Positions 43,880 to 52,932 of a stretch of 64,000 bases of DNA are shown here, piece by piece (within the stretch, counting starts at the first letter, position 1; every line of letters begins with the position of its first letter). Source of the stretch: Flavobacterium sp. (GTDB lineage Bacteria > Bacteroidota > Bacteroidia > Flavobacteriales > Flavobacteriaceae). The stretch spans positions 285,201-349,200 of the forward strand of contig JAQSDU010000004.1 in NCBI GenBank assembly GCA_029946065.1, written 5' to 3'. A program made the position numbers and the translations under genes. Below the pieces are notes generated by a model. That model saw nothing but the letters and a program-made list of their open reading frames with translations. It made no database searches and had not been told where the DNA came from.

Positions 43880-43989
43880 TTCAGTCGAAAGACAAAAGTC
43901 TAAAGCCTGAAAGTTTTATTGAAAGTTAACCCAATCCGGATTACTTTCGACTATGACAAGTATTTTTTTATTAACTATATATTTTTACA

Positions 43990-44598
43990 ATGAAATCGAT
44001 TACAATTAAAGGATCAGAAAGAGAAAGCGTGGGCAAGGTAGCAACCAAAGCGGTACGTAATGCTGGAGCGGTTCCTTGCGTGTTATACGGAGGAGGTCAA
44101 CCAGTTCATTTCTCAGCAGATGAGAAAGAATTCAAAAATTTGGTTTACACCCCAAACGCGCACACCGTTGTGATTGACCTTGGTGGTAAAAAATTCGACG
44201 CTATCCTTCAGGATATTCAAGTGCACCCAGTATCTGACAAGATCCTGCACATCGACTTTTTTCAGTTGAAAGACGACAAAGAAATCGTTATGGAAGTGCC
44301 GGTAAAAGTAACAGGAACTTCTCCTGGTGTACTTTTAGGAGGTGTTCTACGTTTGAACCAACGTCGTTTGAAAGTGAAAGCTTTACCGAAAAACCTTCCG
44401 GATTTCGTAGAAGCCGATATCACATCGCTTGAAATGGGTAACAAATTATATGTTACCAAATTGGCAGCTAGCAATTTCAAACTAATGCACCCGGACAACA
44501 CGGTTGTAGCACAAGTTAGAATCTCTCGTGCAGCTATGAAAGCAGCTCAAGAAGCAGCAAAAGCAGCAAAAGCACCTGCAAAAGGAAAGAAAAAATAA
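43990..44598 (+). CDS. rplY: 50S ribosomal protein L25/general stress protein Ctc
   Basis: A 202-residue long-form L25 (Ctc type) that binds 5S rRNA. Residues about 1-90 are the L25 beta-barrel ([25 protein letters not shown], then [11 protein letters not shown]), followed by the C-terminal L25 TL5 domain ([30 protein letters not shown]) and an Ala/Lys-rich tail ([19 protein letters not shown]). It ends at a terminator. Confidence 0.97.
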   Translation: MKSITIKGSERESVGKVATKAVRNAGAVPCVLYGGGQPVHFSADEKEFKNLVYTPNAHTVVIDLGGKKFDAILQDIQVHPVSDKILHIDFFQLKDDKEIVMEVPVKVTGTSPGVLLGGVLRLNQRRLKVKALPKNLPDFVEADITSLEMGNKLYVTKLAASNFKLMHPDNTVVAQVRISRAAMKAAQEAAKAAKAPAKGKKK

Positions 44599-44619
44599 TT
44601 TTTTCCAAAATATTTTCAG

Positions 44620-44650
44620 AAAAGCATCGGTTCACGCCGGTGCTTTTTTT
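44620..44650 (+). terminator. Rho-independent terminator after rplY
   Basis: Stem AAAGCATCGG / CCGGTGCTTT with one wobble pair, loop TTCACG-like, followed by T7. Confidence 0.85.
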
Positions 44651-44676
44651 ATTTAAAGAGCCGCCAAACAATGCTG

Positions 44677-44703
44677 CGTCATTGCGAGCTACGAAGCAAT
44701 CTC
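44677..44703. repeat. Short repeat of the GTCATTGCGAG...GAAGCAATC type
   Basis: CGTCATTGCGAGCTACGAAGCAATCTC-like sequence (27 bp). The GTCATTGCGAG and GAAGCAATCTC words recur, from memory, as dispersed repeats in many unrelated bacteria. It directly precedes palindromic repeat copy 2. Confidence 0.5.
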
Positions 44704-44729
44704 TTGGGTTTAAAGATTTGTTTTAGGAG

Positions 44730-44812
44730 CTATTTCCGGCTTTCTCTCCAATCTTTTTATTTTTTTTTAAAAATAAAAAGGATTTCCGCACCAATCCGGG
44801 CTAGGGTACTGT
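44730..44812. repeat. Intergenic palindromic repeat element, copy 2
   Basis: Same design as 14764-14844: TTTCCGGCT, then ATCTTTTT, T-run/A-run, AAAAAGGAT, then AATCCGGGCTAGGG. The inner arms are complementary (ATCTTTTTATTTTT with AAAATAAAAAGGAT). It lies between rplY and pth. Confidence 0.7.
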
Positions 44813-44822
44813 GCTTTCCAAA

Positions 44823-44846
44823 ATTATCTCATTATCTCATTATCTC
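44823..44846 (+). repeat. 8-bp tandem repeat upstream of pth
   Basis: ATTATCTC three times in a row, followed by a degenerate ATTTTCTA. It sits just upstream of the TACCTTTG promoter element and could alter promoter spacing if the copy number varies. Confidence 0.6.
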
Positions 44847-44861
44847 ATTTTCTAATTATAT

Positions 44862-44869
44862 TACCTTTG
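44862..44869 (+). promoter_or_regulatory. TAnnTTTG promoter element for pth, possibly leaderless
   Basis: TACCTTTG ends 5 nt before the first in-frame ATG (44874), the same spacing as at panD. Either the mRNA is leaderless or translation starts at ATG 44928. Confidence 0.5.
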
Positions 44870-44873
44870 CAAA

Positions 44874-45494
44874 ATGAACTGGCTATCCCAACTATTCACA
44901 CCAAAACCAAAAGAAAACATCGATCCCATGAACAAGTTCCTAATCGTCGGGCTGGGCAATATCGGCGCAGAATATGTAAATACACGACACAACATCGGAT
45001 TTAAAATACTTGATTTTTTTGCACGTCAGGAGTCACTTTCGTTTGAAACGGTAAAACTTGGTGCACTCGCCGAATATAAATTCAAAGGAAAAACTTTTTT
45101 TCTGCTGAAACCCAATACCTACATGAACCTTTCCGGGAAAGCCGTAAAATTCTGGATGGACAAGGAAAATATTCCTTTAGAAAATATGCTTGTGATTACT
45201 GATGATCTAAATTTGTCTTTCGGTAGCATACGAATCAAGCCAAAAGGCAGCGATGGTGGACATAACGGACTTAAGAACATCAATCTTATATTGAACACAA
45301 ACAATTATGCCCGCTTTCGTTTTGGCATCAGTGATGCGTTTAAAAAAGGACAGCAGGTGAATTATGTCTTGGGTGAATGGGACGATGCTGAAAACACAAA
45401 ACTTCCTGAAAGACTAGCGCTTTCGTCGGAAATCATTAAATCATTCGGAACCGCCGGACTTGAAAATACCATGAACTTGTTCAACGGAAAATAA
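44874..45494 (+). CDS. pth: Peptidyl-tRNA hydrolase
   Basis: Pth releases peptides from stalled peptidyl-tRNA. The core starts at about residue 19, MNKFLIVGLGNIGAEYVNTRHNIG, with the catalytic His in NTRHNIG (about 40). KPNTYMNLSGKAV, the catalytic Asp in VITDDLNLSFG and GSDGGHNGLKNI follow. From ATG 44874 the protein has 206 residues with an 18-residue extension (MNWLSQLFTPKPK); from ATG 44928 it would have 188, the usual size. I keep the longer start because comparable extensions occur, from memory, in related species, but it implies a leaderless mRNA. Confidence 0.96.
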   Translation: MNWLSQLFTPKPKENIDPMNKFLIVGLGNIGAEYVNTRHNIGFKILDFFARQESLSFETVKLGALAEYKFKGKTFFLLKPNTYMNLSGKAVKFWMDKENIPLENMLVITDDLNLSFGSIRIKPKGSDGGHNGLKNINLILNTNNYARFRFGISDAFKKGQQVNYVLGEWDDAENTKLPERLALSSEIIKSFGTAGLENTMNLFNGK

Positions 45495-45496
45495 AA

Positions 45497-45528
45497 AAAG
45501 GGAAGACGATTATGTCTTCCCTTTTTAG
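45497..45528. terminator. Bidirectional terminator between pth and the metalloprotease
   Basis: Perfect 11-bp stem AAAGGGAAGAC / GTCTTCCCTTT, 6-nt loop, A-run before and T-run after. It serves convergent genes. Confidence 0.88.
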
Positions 45529-45545
45529 TTATGATTGGATTGTGA

Positions 45546-48500
45546 TTATTGTACCACAATTCTTTTTACTTCTTTGTTTTCTCCATCAGAAACAGATAAA
45601 AGATAAACACCAGCTTCTGCATTTTTCAATTGGATGTTTTCGTTGAAATTGCCGCTTCCAGCATAATTTTTATCAAAAATCAATCGGCCTCTCATGTCGT
45701 AAACTGTAACTGCAATTTTATCAGAAGTTAGTTTATCGGACTGAATATTGAAAGTTCCGTTGTTTGGATTCGGGTAAACCGCAAAATTGAAAAGCGATTT
45801 GCCATCAATGCCCAACAATTCAACACTACAGATGTTAAGGCTCCAAGTTTGAATTGAACCACCATCAGGAGTAGCAGCATCGACAACTTTTAGTGTCCAT
45901 GTTCCGGCTGATGAAGTTCCGTTTAATGTTGAAAGCGCATTAAGAGGTTTAATGGTGCCTGAAATGACCGGTGTACCGCCACAAGTTAATGTAATTCCGG
46001 CATCGTCAAAAGTAGCATTGATGTTATTGCTGCTGCCGCATTGTCCTGAAACCAATACTATTTCTGTTCCGGCTGGGCTAACGAGCGATACTGTCAAATC
46101 TTCCACATAGGTGTGATTGATTTTTGCAGTAATATTGATATCAGAAATCGTAACATTATCAGCAATAGTTAATGTTGAAGTTACCGTTCCAGAGGTAGGC
46201 ACGGTTACAGGAATATTTGTGGAAGCTGTTGATGTACAAACAATGTGACCTGTAGTGAATTTATTGCCCGCGCTGTATGGGCCGACGCAAGTACTGTTTT
46301 TAGGTCTTACTCTCCAAAAATAATCTGTTAATTCATTTAAACCAGTTACATTAAAATCTGGTGAACTTGTTTCAGTGGTTGAAACTAGATTGGCGAATGC
46401 GTTATCAGTAGCAACTTCAACGTCATAAGAAGTTGCAGTTTGACTTGCTGCCCATGTAAGGTTTACTTCAAGTGGCAAATCAACAGCATTGTTTACGGGA
46501 GTAGTTAACGTTACCGGAGAAACACCAAGACCTAGATAAAAGTTAGCTGTTTTTGTAATTGCTCCAGAAGTTGAAGTTACAATGATATTATAAAATCCTG
46601 AACTTGCAGTGTTTAAATTGCTTATGGTCATTGTAACCGGTCCAGAAGTTGTTGCAGAAGTGGGAGAGAATGTCACTGTTGTTCCGTCAGGATTGCCAAC
46701 AGCACTAAATGTAGAAGCGGTATTATATCCGCCAAGTGCTAAATAATCAAATGTAAATGTTTTGGTATCTTCATTACAAACATTTTTATTTTGTTCTCCC
46801 GCAACACCTGAAAAAGCAATCGCTTGTGTTGCTGGTGCAGCAGTAATAGTGAAATTCGCATTGGATAAATCAAAAAAGATATTATCATGTCCTTTTACCA
46901 TAATCCTATTGGTGGTACTGGCTGAATTCGGAACCGTAACAACTTCAGAGCCGTCATTTGGCACCATACTCGCTAATAAGGTTGGAAAACCTGCTGCGGC
47001 ACTATTGGTGTAGTAAATATCAACATAAGGTGTATTGATACCGTTTGCGGTCGTTCCAGCAACGTTCCATGTAATAGTTTGGTTGGATCCGCCTGCAACC
47101 GATACGTTCGTATTTGGCGAAGTTACCGCAAAAGGACCAGCATTCGCATTAACGTGCACTGTTGTAGCAGCTTGATTGGTTTGTCCGCCCAAGATAGAAT
47201 TATCTCTGGCTGTAAGTACGAAATTCAAGTCTCTTGAAACAGAAGAAAGCGCTTCATACGATGTTGTGTTTTGATTGTTCAAGATACGGGTAAGTGAAGG
47301 AAAGAATCTTACAGGCGTTGCAGTAGGCGTAAAAGACCTAAAGTTGGGTCCCGCCGCTTTAGTAGCAGAAGCTTTACTCGCATTTCCTGTAAGCGCACTT
47401 GTTGAGTCGTCACTTTCTTCCCATGTATAAGTCAATACATCATCTGCATTGACATCAGTAGCGCTACCTACTAGCATAAAAGGAGTAGATTTTGGTATAT
47501 TATATTCTTCCGCTCCTGCATTTACAATCGGCGCACTATTGCCAGGTGCAGTAGTTACGGGACATGATTTTGTTGCAAGGTTGGCTTGTATTTGAATCAC
47601 ATTTGCATAAACAAAATAATCATCAGAATGTGCTTGTACATCTGTGGTTCCGGTAATTCCGGCATAACCCATAATTGTTGAACCACTTCCTGGCTCTACA
47701 TTGGTTCCACTTCCTTCATAGTCGAAAGAATAAGAGTGTGTACCGCCTAATTGATGGCCCATTTCGTGGGCAACATAATCAATATCAAAAGTGTCTCCCT
47801 CAGGAACGCCATCAGCTGGAGAAGTTATTCCGCTACCTTTTTGTCCGGCAACACACACGCATCCAATACACCCGGCGTTTCCACCACCTCCTGTTGCACC
47901 AAATAAGTGTCCAATATCATAACTGGCATTTCCTAACGTTGCTGTTAGATTGGCTTGCAATTCGGAGTTCCAGTTGCCCATGTTAGCAGCATCGGAATAA
48001 GGATCTGATGCGGCATCTGTATAAATGATTGAAGCTTCTGTAGCAATAAGATTTAATTGTACAGCAAGGTCGATGTTATAGACACCGTTTACTCTTGTCA
48101 TTGTTGCGTTCATTGCAGCTAAAGCCAATTCTGTCGTGCCTCCATGATAAACACCATATTCTCCGGTGCAAGATAATGCTAGTCGCATCGTTTTAAAATT
48201 GCCTGCGCTTGATCTGGAGACAGAAGGATTCAGGATTTTGTTAACAGCAACATCCTCAGTACTACATACAAAAGGGAGGTTGGAAGCAATTCTTGTTTTT
48301 GAATCAAATAAAACATAAACCGAATTGTCTTTTGTGTATGGTTCTATAAATTCAGAACCTTTGTCGGCTCTTAAAATCATAGTTTGGATACCTTTTGGCG
48401 ATAGGCTAAAAAATAAAGTTGCACTTTTGTCGGTGATGCCTTTACCTATATAAGACCTGATTTGAGGAAATTGTGCTTGAAGTGCAGGTTCAAAATTTGA

Positions 48501-48782
48501 TTTTTCCCAAACTGAAAATTGTTCCATTTGGCCGTCGATATTTGGCAGCGAAATGATAACTCCGTTTTTACCGGAAAGTCTGTCTTCAACATTTACCAAA
48601 GAATTTCTCAATTCTTGCAGGTTGAGTTGAAAAAATTGCTCATCTGTAGAATAATCTGTAGTTCTGATTTTTTCTAAGTTGATAACGCTTTGTTTGTCAA
48701 TCTTTTGCCAAGCCGCTTTTTTTTGTGCGGATACATTAGCAAACGAAAAAACAACAATCAATAAAAGTAGTGCTTTTTTCAT
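45546..48782 (-). CDS. Secreted reprolysin-like metalloprotease with type IX sorting domain
   Basis: A 1078-residue secreted protease. Signal peptide 1-20 (MKKALLLLIVVFSFANVSAQ), propeptide to about 190, then a metzincin catalytic domain with the zinc site HEMGHQLGGTH at about 338-348 and the Met-turn in GSTIMGYAG near 370. Immunoglobulin/cadherin-like and fibronectin type III modules follow (SPVTLTTPVNNAVDLPLEVN near 740-850), then a proprotein-convertase P-like domain (about 860-985) and a type A type IX sorting tail (YPNPNNGTFNI to KRIVVQ). ATG 48782 is supported by the TACATTTG promoter element at 48824-48831; the longer frame would start upstream of it. It is a paralogue of the gene at 49495-51735. 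Confidence 0.93.
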   Translation of the reverse strand: MKKALLLLIVVFSFANVSAQKKAAWQKIDKQSVINLEKIRTTDYSTDEQFFQLNLQELRNSLVNVEDRLSGKNGVIISLPNIDGQMEQFSVWEKSNFEPALQAQFPQIRSYIGKGITDKSATLFFSLSPKGIQTMILRADKGSEFIEPYTKDNSVYVLFDSKTRIASNLPFVCSTEDVAVNKILNPSVSRSSAGNFKTMRLALSCTGEYGVYHGGTTELALAAMNATMTRVNGVYNIDLAVQLNLIATEASIIYTDAASDPYSDAANMGNWNSELQANLTATLGNASYDIGHLFGATGGGGNAGCIGCVCVAGQKGSGITSPADGVPEGDTFDIDYVAHEMGHQLGGTHSYSFDYEGSGTNVEPGSGSTIMGYAGITGTTDVQAHSDDYFVYANVIQIQANLATKSCPVTTAPGNSAPIVNAGAEEYNIPKSTPFMLVGSATDVNADDVLTYTWEESDDSTSALTGNASKASATKAAGPNFRSFTPTATPVRFFPSLTRILNNQNTTSYEALSSVSRDLNFVLTARDNSILGGQTNQAATTVHVNANAGPFAVTSPNTNVSVAGGSNQTITWNVAGTTANGINTPYVDIYYTNSAAAGFPTLLASMVPNDGSEVVTVPNSASTTNRIMVKGHDNIFFDLSNANFTITAAPATQAIAFSGVAGEQNKNVCNEDTKTFTFDYLALGGYNTASTFSAVGNPDGTTVTFSPTSATTSGPVTMTISNLNTASSGFYNIIVTSTSGAITKTANFYLGLGVSPVTLTTPVNNAVDLPLEVNLTWAASQTATSYDVEVATDNAFANLVSTTETSSPDFNVTGLNELTDYFWRVRPKNSTCVGPYSAGNKFTTGHIVCTSTASTNIPVTVPTSGTVTSTLTIADNVTISDINITAKINHTYVEDLTVSLVSPAGTEIVLVSGQCGSSNNINATFDDAGITLTCGGTPVISGTIKPLNALSTLNGTSSAGTWTLKVVDAATPDGGSIQTWSLNICSVELLGIDGKSLFNFAVYPNPNNGTFNIQSDKLTSDKIAVTVYDMRGRLIFDKNYAGSGNFNENIQLKNAEAGVYLLSVSDGENKEVKRIVVQ

Positions 48783-48823
48783 TTTAATAGAGGTAGTATT
48801 TAGTCGAATAAATAAAAATTTGT

Positions 48824-48831
48824 CAAATGTA
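48824..48831 (-). promoter_or_regulatory. TAnnTTTG promoter element for the first metalloprotease
   Basis: TACATTTG on the minus strand, 41 bp before ATG 48782. Confidence 0.5.
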
Positions 48832-48925
48832 TTGAAAAAAAAACCGAAATTTATCCCAAATACTATTAAAATTTGCATTTTATGCTGTTAAAATTATCTA
48901 ACAACGTCTTACTTAATAAGGAATT

Positions 48926-49438
48926 ATGAAAAAGTATAAAATATTCTTTTTGTTGGTTGTGCTGATGGCTTGTAAATCTGCCAAGCAATCAATTGTTGCC
49001 GAAAACGCTATAGTGAACTTTACGTCTGATTGTCCGAAAGAAGGAACTTGTACCGTGAAACTATTGCACAATAAAGCGGTAGTAACAAAAACCGACGAAA
49101 ACGGCGAGAATTTTCAATATAATTTGATTGCAGATACTACAAAAACTACGATTGTTTATGAATATTCTAAAAATGTACCAAAGGGTATTATGGATGCCGG
49201 ATTGCGTGAGGAGATAGTTATTACAATTGACAACAATATTAAAGAAGGAAGATTTACAGATTTTCAATCGGCGGTTTTCGGGCGATTTTGTTATTGTAAA
49301 GGCTATACAGGTTATTACAAAATTAAAAGGAGTGTATTAACGGTTATAAACAAAAACCAACAGCAATATTTTAATTTTCAGTTTAAAGTTGATGACGTGC
49401 CACAAATCACCCAAAGTATTGATTTTTCCATAAAATAA
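48926..49438 (+). CDS. Small lipoprotein of unknown function
   Basis: A 170-residue lipoprotein: the signal peptide ends in the lipobox LMAC (Cys16). The rest is beta-rich (GTCTVKLLHNKAVVTKTDENG, then YNLIADTTKTTIVYEYSKN) with CYCKGYTGYYKIK near residue 125; three further cysteines occur. No family is recognised. It sits alone between two paralogous secreted proteases and points the opposite way to both, followed by a terminator. A role as inhibitor or accessory to the proteases is possible but unsupported. Confidence 0.8.
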   Translation: MKKYKIFFLLVVLMACKSAKQSIVAENAIVNFTSDCPKEGTCTVKLLHNKAVVTKTDENGENFQYNLIADTTKTTIVYEYSKNVPKGIMDAGLREEIVITIDNNIKEGRFTDFQSAVFGRFCYCKGYTGYYKIKRSVLTVINKNQQQYFNFQFKVDDVPQITQSIDFSIK

Positions 49439-49472
49439 AAAGAGCGCTTCTTTTGTCGGAAGCACTCTTTTT
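49437..49472. terminator. Terminator between the lipoprotein and the second metalloprotease
   Basis: Stem AAAAGAGCGCTTC / GAAGCACTCTTTT with one mismatch, then T-run; A-run before, so it can work both ways. Confidence 0.82.
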
Positions 49473-49494
49473 AGAAGTATAAAAATAATATTGT

Positions 49495-51735
49495 TTATTC
49501 GATGACGATTCTTTTAATGTCTTTGTTCTTGCCGTCGGATACAGACAACATATAAACGCCCGATTGTGCATTTTCAAGCACAATTTTTTCGTTAAAATCA
49601 TTGCTTCCTGAAAAGGTCTGATTATAAATCATTCTGCCTCTCATATCATATACCTGCATTACAATTTTTTCGGAGGTAAATTTGTCTGACCTTACATTGA
49701 AAAAGCCATTACTCGGATTTGGATATACTGAAAAATTAAATTGCGATGGTGCTTCGATCCCTAATGGCGCAGTTGTAATGGTAAAATTGGTATTCGTTAC
49801 GTCAAAGAAAATATTGTTGTGACCCATTACCATAAGTCTGTTGGTGGTGCCAACATTATTTGGAACAGTAATAACCGCAGAACCGGTGTTGGGCACCTGG
49901 CTTGCCAATAATGTTGGAAAACTTGTGCCAGAATTTGTAGAAATATAAATGTCAACCGTATCTGCACCAATTGGCGCTACGTCTGTTCCTGCAACAAACC
50001 ATGTAACTGTTTGAGAGGTAAAGGCTGGCCAAGAAACATTAGTGTTTGGTGTAAGTATAGTAAAAGGATCTTCGCCTACAAAAGTTACGGTCATGTTTTT
50101 TCTATCTGTTTGTCCACCATTGACGACATTGTTATCTCTTACCGTAAGTGTAAAATGAACGGTGCGTTCAATAGAAGGTACTTTTTCGTAGTTAGGCACT
50201 AAATTGTTGGCAATTACGCTGCTTAGAACAGGCATGTATCGGTCAGGTGATGCAGATGGTGGTCGCGACCTGAAATTAGGACTTGCATCGCTATTCTCGT
50301 CTGGTAAGGAAGAGTCTAATCCAACATCTGTTTGCTCCCAACAGTAAGTTAAGTCATCATTTTCAGCATCCGTAGCGTTGCCTTTAAGGACAAATGCGGT
50401 ACCTATCGGGATGGTATAATTGGCAAGTGTCGCAATTACCGGATGTGCATTTATGTTGGTCACGTTTACAGAACAGTTACCGGTACCAGCGACTTTTGTG
50501 TTCATTTCTGTCATGCTTATAAAACTGAAATGAGCGTCAGAATGTGGTTGAATGTTTTGTGGTGAACAGATGCCTGCATACGCCATAATGGTAGTGCCGC
50601 TTGCGGGTTCTACAGCAGTAGTCGCATTTCTGTTACCGCCACCGCAAGAGCCTTGTTCACTGTTGAAAGTGTGGTTGGCACCAAATTGATGTCCCATTTC
50701 ATGAGCAACATAATCAATATTAAAGGCGTCATTTATAGGTGAAGATGAGCCGGTCACGCCTCTGGCTTTCTGTGAGGTATTGCAAACAGAGCCGAGTGCC
50801 GCAACACCACCACCGCCAGTGGAAAAAATATGGCCAATATCATAGTTTGCACTGCCAATATTATTGGTTACAAAAGTTTGGTTTTCAGACATTAGCGTTA
50901 CGCCGTTATTGTTGGTAAATCCATCTTCAGCATTCAATGATATGAGGATATCGTTATTGGCAACAAGCTCCATTGTGAGTGACATGTCTCTTTCATAAAG
51001 ACCATTTACGCGGGTCATAGAAACAACCATTGCCGCCAAAACAGCTGCTCTTTTTTGCGCATCTGTTCCTGCACTAAGTCCAGCAGCATTGATGTGAAAG
51101 TTCGAGTATTCAATCGTGCTTGATAAAGCCAAACGGTATGTCCTGAAAATTTGTGTGCTTGATTGTGTGCTATTGGTATTCTTGTTTTGGTCAGGTGTAG
51201 CATCGTTTTCGGCGCTCACAGAACACTCAAATCCTTCTGATTGCGGAAGATTATCACGGCTATACACAATATAATTTTTCAAATCTTTAGTATAAGTATC
51301 GATATATGTTGTCTCGTCGGCAGAAAACCTCATGACATGAAGTCCGAAAAGGGTAGTGGTAAACCGTATAGACGATCGGTTGTTTACGCCAACACCAACA
51401 TAAGACTGAATTTCAGGATAACGTGCTGCCAAACTGGGATCCATTATCGACGCTTCATAAATACGAAACGTTTCAAATGTACCTCCTGGCGTTGGAAACG
51501 AAATCAATACATTAGAAATACTATTGTTTTTTCGTGAAGGCGCGGCAGCCAAGCTTGATTTCATTTGATCTAAATCCAAATGGTAAACCAAAAAATCTGT
51601 AGGAGTTGATTTTCGCGCTACTTTTTCAGCAGCAACGATGGTGTTGCTTTTTGTTTTTGTCCATAATTCACCTCCCTGGGCATAACCAGAAAAGTAGAAA
51701 CTAAAAAAAAAGGATAAGAGTAGTATTTTTTTCAT
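49495..51735 (-). CDS. Secreted reprolysin-like metalloprotease with type IX sorting domain
   Basis: A 746-residue secreted protease. Signal peptide 1-20 (ending GYAQ), propeptide, then a metzincin domain with HEMGHQFGANH at about 343-353 and the Met-turn GTTIMAYAG near 385. One Ig-like module (about 540-655) and a type A type IX sorting tail (YPNPSNGFFNV to KRIVIE) follow. It matches the protease at 45546-48782 throughout but lacks that protein's fibronectin and P-like domains. ATG 51735 (MKKIL) is preferred, 51741 possible; a TAAATTTG promoter element lies at 51761-51768. It is probably cleaved and anchored or released at the cell surface. Confidence 0.93.
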   Translation of the reverse strand: MKKILLLSFFFSFYFSGYAQGGELWTKTKSNTIVAAEKVARKSTPTDFLVYHLDLDQMKSSLAAAPSRKNNSISNVLISFPTPGGTFETFRIYEASIMDPSLAARYPEIQSYVGVGVNNRSSIRFTTTLFGLHVMRFSADETTYIDTYTKDLKNYIVYSRDNLPQSEGFECSVSAENDATPDQNKNTNSTQSSTQIFRTYRLALSSTIEYSNFHINAAGLSAGTDAQKRAAVLAAMVVSMTRVNGLYERDMSLTMELVANNDILISLNAEDGFTNNNGVTLMSENQTFVTNNIGSANYDIGHIFSTGGGGVAALGSVCNTSQKARGVTGSSSPINDAFNIDYVAHEMGHQFGANHTFNSEQGSCGGGNRNATTAVEPASGTTIMAYAGICSPQNIQPHSDAHFSFISMTEMNTKVAGTGNCSVNVTNINAHPVIATLANYTIPIGTAFVLKGNATDAENDDLTYCWEQTDVGLDSSLPDENSDASPNFRSRPPSASPDRYMPVLSSVIANNLVPNYEKVPSIERTVHFTLTVRDNNVVNGGQTDRKNMTVTFVGEDPFTILTPNTNVSWPAFTSQTVTWFVAGTDVAPIGADTVDIYISTNSGTSFPTLLASQVPNTGSAVITVPNNVGTTNRLMVMGHNNIFFDVTNTNFTITTAPLGIEAPSQFNFSVYPNPSNGFFNVRSDKFTSEKIVMQVYDMRGRMIYNQTFSGSNDFNEKIVLENAQSGVYMLSVSDGKNKDIKRIVIE

Positions 51736-51760
51736 AGTCAAAAAATTAATTTTTAAAAAT

Positions 51761-51768
51761 CAAATTTA
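51761..51768 (-). promoter_or_regulatory. TAnnTTTG promoter element for the second metalloprotease
   Basis: TAAATTTG on the minus strand, 26 bp before ATG 51735. Confidence 0.5.
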
Positions 51769-51943
51769 GCAAATTTTCAGTGGATTGTATGCCGATATGT
51801 CTGTTTTTTAATTGAAACTCAGTGATAATTGTTTGTTTTATTCTATGAAACTGCTGTTTTGACAAATTTCAAATAAGAAAACAAGCAATTTTATAACCAG
51901 ACAAATTGTAGGACACACTCTTTTTTTATCCCGCAGGATACCC

Positions 51944-51951
51944 TAAATTTG
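51944..51951 (+). promoter_or_regulatory. TAnnTTTG promoter element for ribF
   Basis: TAAATTTG, 22 bp before the proposed TTG start of ribF. The TTG inside this element (51949) is the formal first codon of the open frame and is rejected for that reason. Confidence 0.55.
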
Positions 51952-51972
51952 CAGCATCGTAAAACTGTAGCT

Positions 51973-52932
51973 TTGAAGATTTTTCATTCGATTAATGATT
52001 TTAAGTCCGATGCCAAAACCATTGTCACACTCGGAACTTTCGATGGTGTTCATATTGGGCATACCAAAATCATTGAAAGATTGTTGCACAGTGCATCAAC
52101 TTCGGGATGCGAAACGCTTTTGCTTACTTTTTTCCCACACCCACGAATGGTTTTACAAGACCAATCTGAAATCAAGTTGCTTAATACCATCAACGAGAAA
52201 TCAATGTTGCTCGATAAAACTGGACTTGATAATCTTGTGATTCATCCGTTTGACAAGGTTTTTTCTAGACTTACAGCCGAAGAATTTGTCAAGAACATTC
52301 TAGTTGACCAATTTAATATTAGTAAAATAATCATCGGTCACGACCACAGATTTGGAAGAAACAGGACTGCTAGCATTGATGATCTTATTATTTTTGGTGA
52401 AATGTATGGCTTTGCCGTCGAACAAATTTCACCCCAAGAAATCAATGAAGTCGCTGTTAGCTCGACCAAAATCCGAAATGCCCTTAAAGAAGGTAACATT
52501 GCATTGGCGAATACTTTTTTAGGTTACCATTATATGTTAACTGGAATTGTTGTTAAAGGCAAACAACTCGGCCGAACGCTTGGTTATCCAACGGCAAACC
52601 TTTATATTCCGGAAGATTATAAGCTTATTCCACAACACGGTATCTATGTTGTATATAGCGAAATAGACGGAAAACTTGTTTATGGTATGATGAGCATCGG
52701 CACCAATCCTACTGTTGGCGGCGAAAAGGAAACCATCGAAATCAATTATTTTGACTATGATAATGATCTCTACAGACGCGAAATTGCCGTTTCGATAATG
52801 CATCGCATCCGTGATGAAGAAAAATTTGATAGCCTTGAAGCCTTGAAAGAGCAACTACACCAAGACAAAATAACATCATTAGCATTTATCAAAAAGGAAA
52901 ATAATGATGAAGAAGTTATTTTTACCGATTGA
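51973..52932 (+). CDS. ribF: Bifunctional riboflavin kinase/FAD synthetase
   Basis: RibF converts riboflavin to FMN and FAD. Residues about 15-160 are the FAD synthetase (TLGTFDGVHIGHTKII, then IIGHDHRFGRNR), and 180-310 the riboflavin kinase (GRTLGYPTANLYIPEDYK, GMMSIGTNPTVGG). I place the start at TTG 51973 (319 residues), beginning MKIFHSINDFKSD as in relatives; no ATG is available and the more upstream TTG belongs to the promoter. The end overlaps the next gene by 29 bp. Confidence 0.93.
   Translation: MKIFHSINDFKSDAKTIVTLGTFDGVHIGHTKIIERLLHSASTSGCETLLLTFFPHPRMVLQDQSEIKLLNTINEKSMLLDKTGLDNLVIHPFDKVFSRLTAEEFVKNILVDQFNISKIIIGHDHRFGRNRTASIDDLIIFGEMYGFAVEQISPQEINEVAVSSTKIRNALKEGNIALANTFLGYHYMLTGIVVKGKQLGRTLGYPTANLYIPEDYKLIPQHGIYVVYSEIDGKLVYGMMSIGTNPTVGGEKETIEINYFDYDNDLYRREIAVSIMHRIRDEEKFDSLEALKEQLHQDKITSLAFIKKENNDEEVIFTD

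Noticed and set aside
48783..48878. N-terminal extension of the first metalloprotease
   Set aside because: It would precede the signal peptide and cross the promoter element at 48824-48831.
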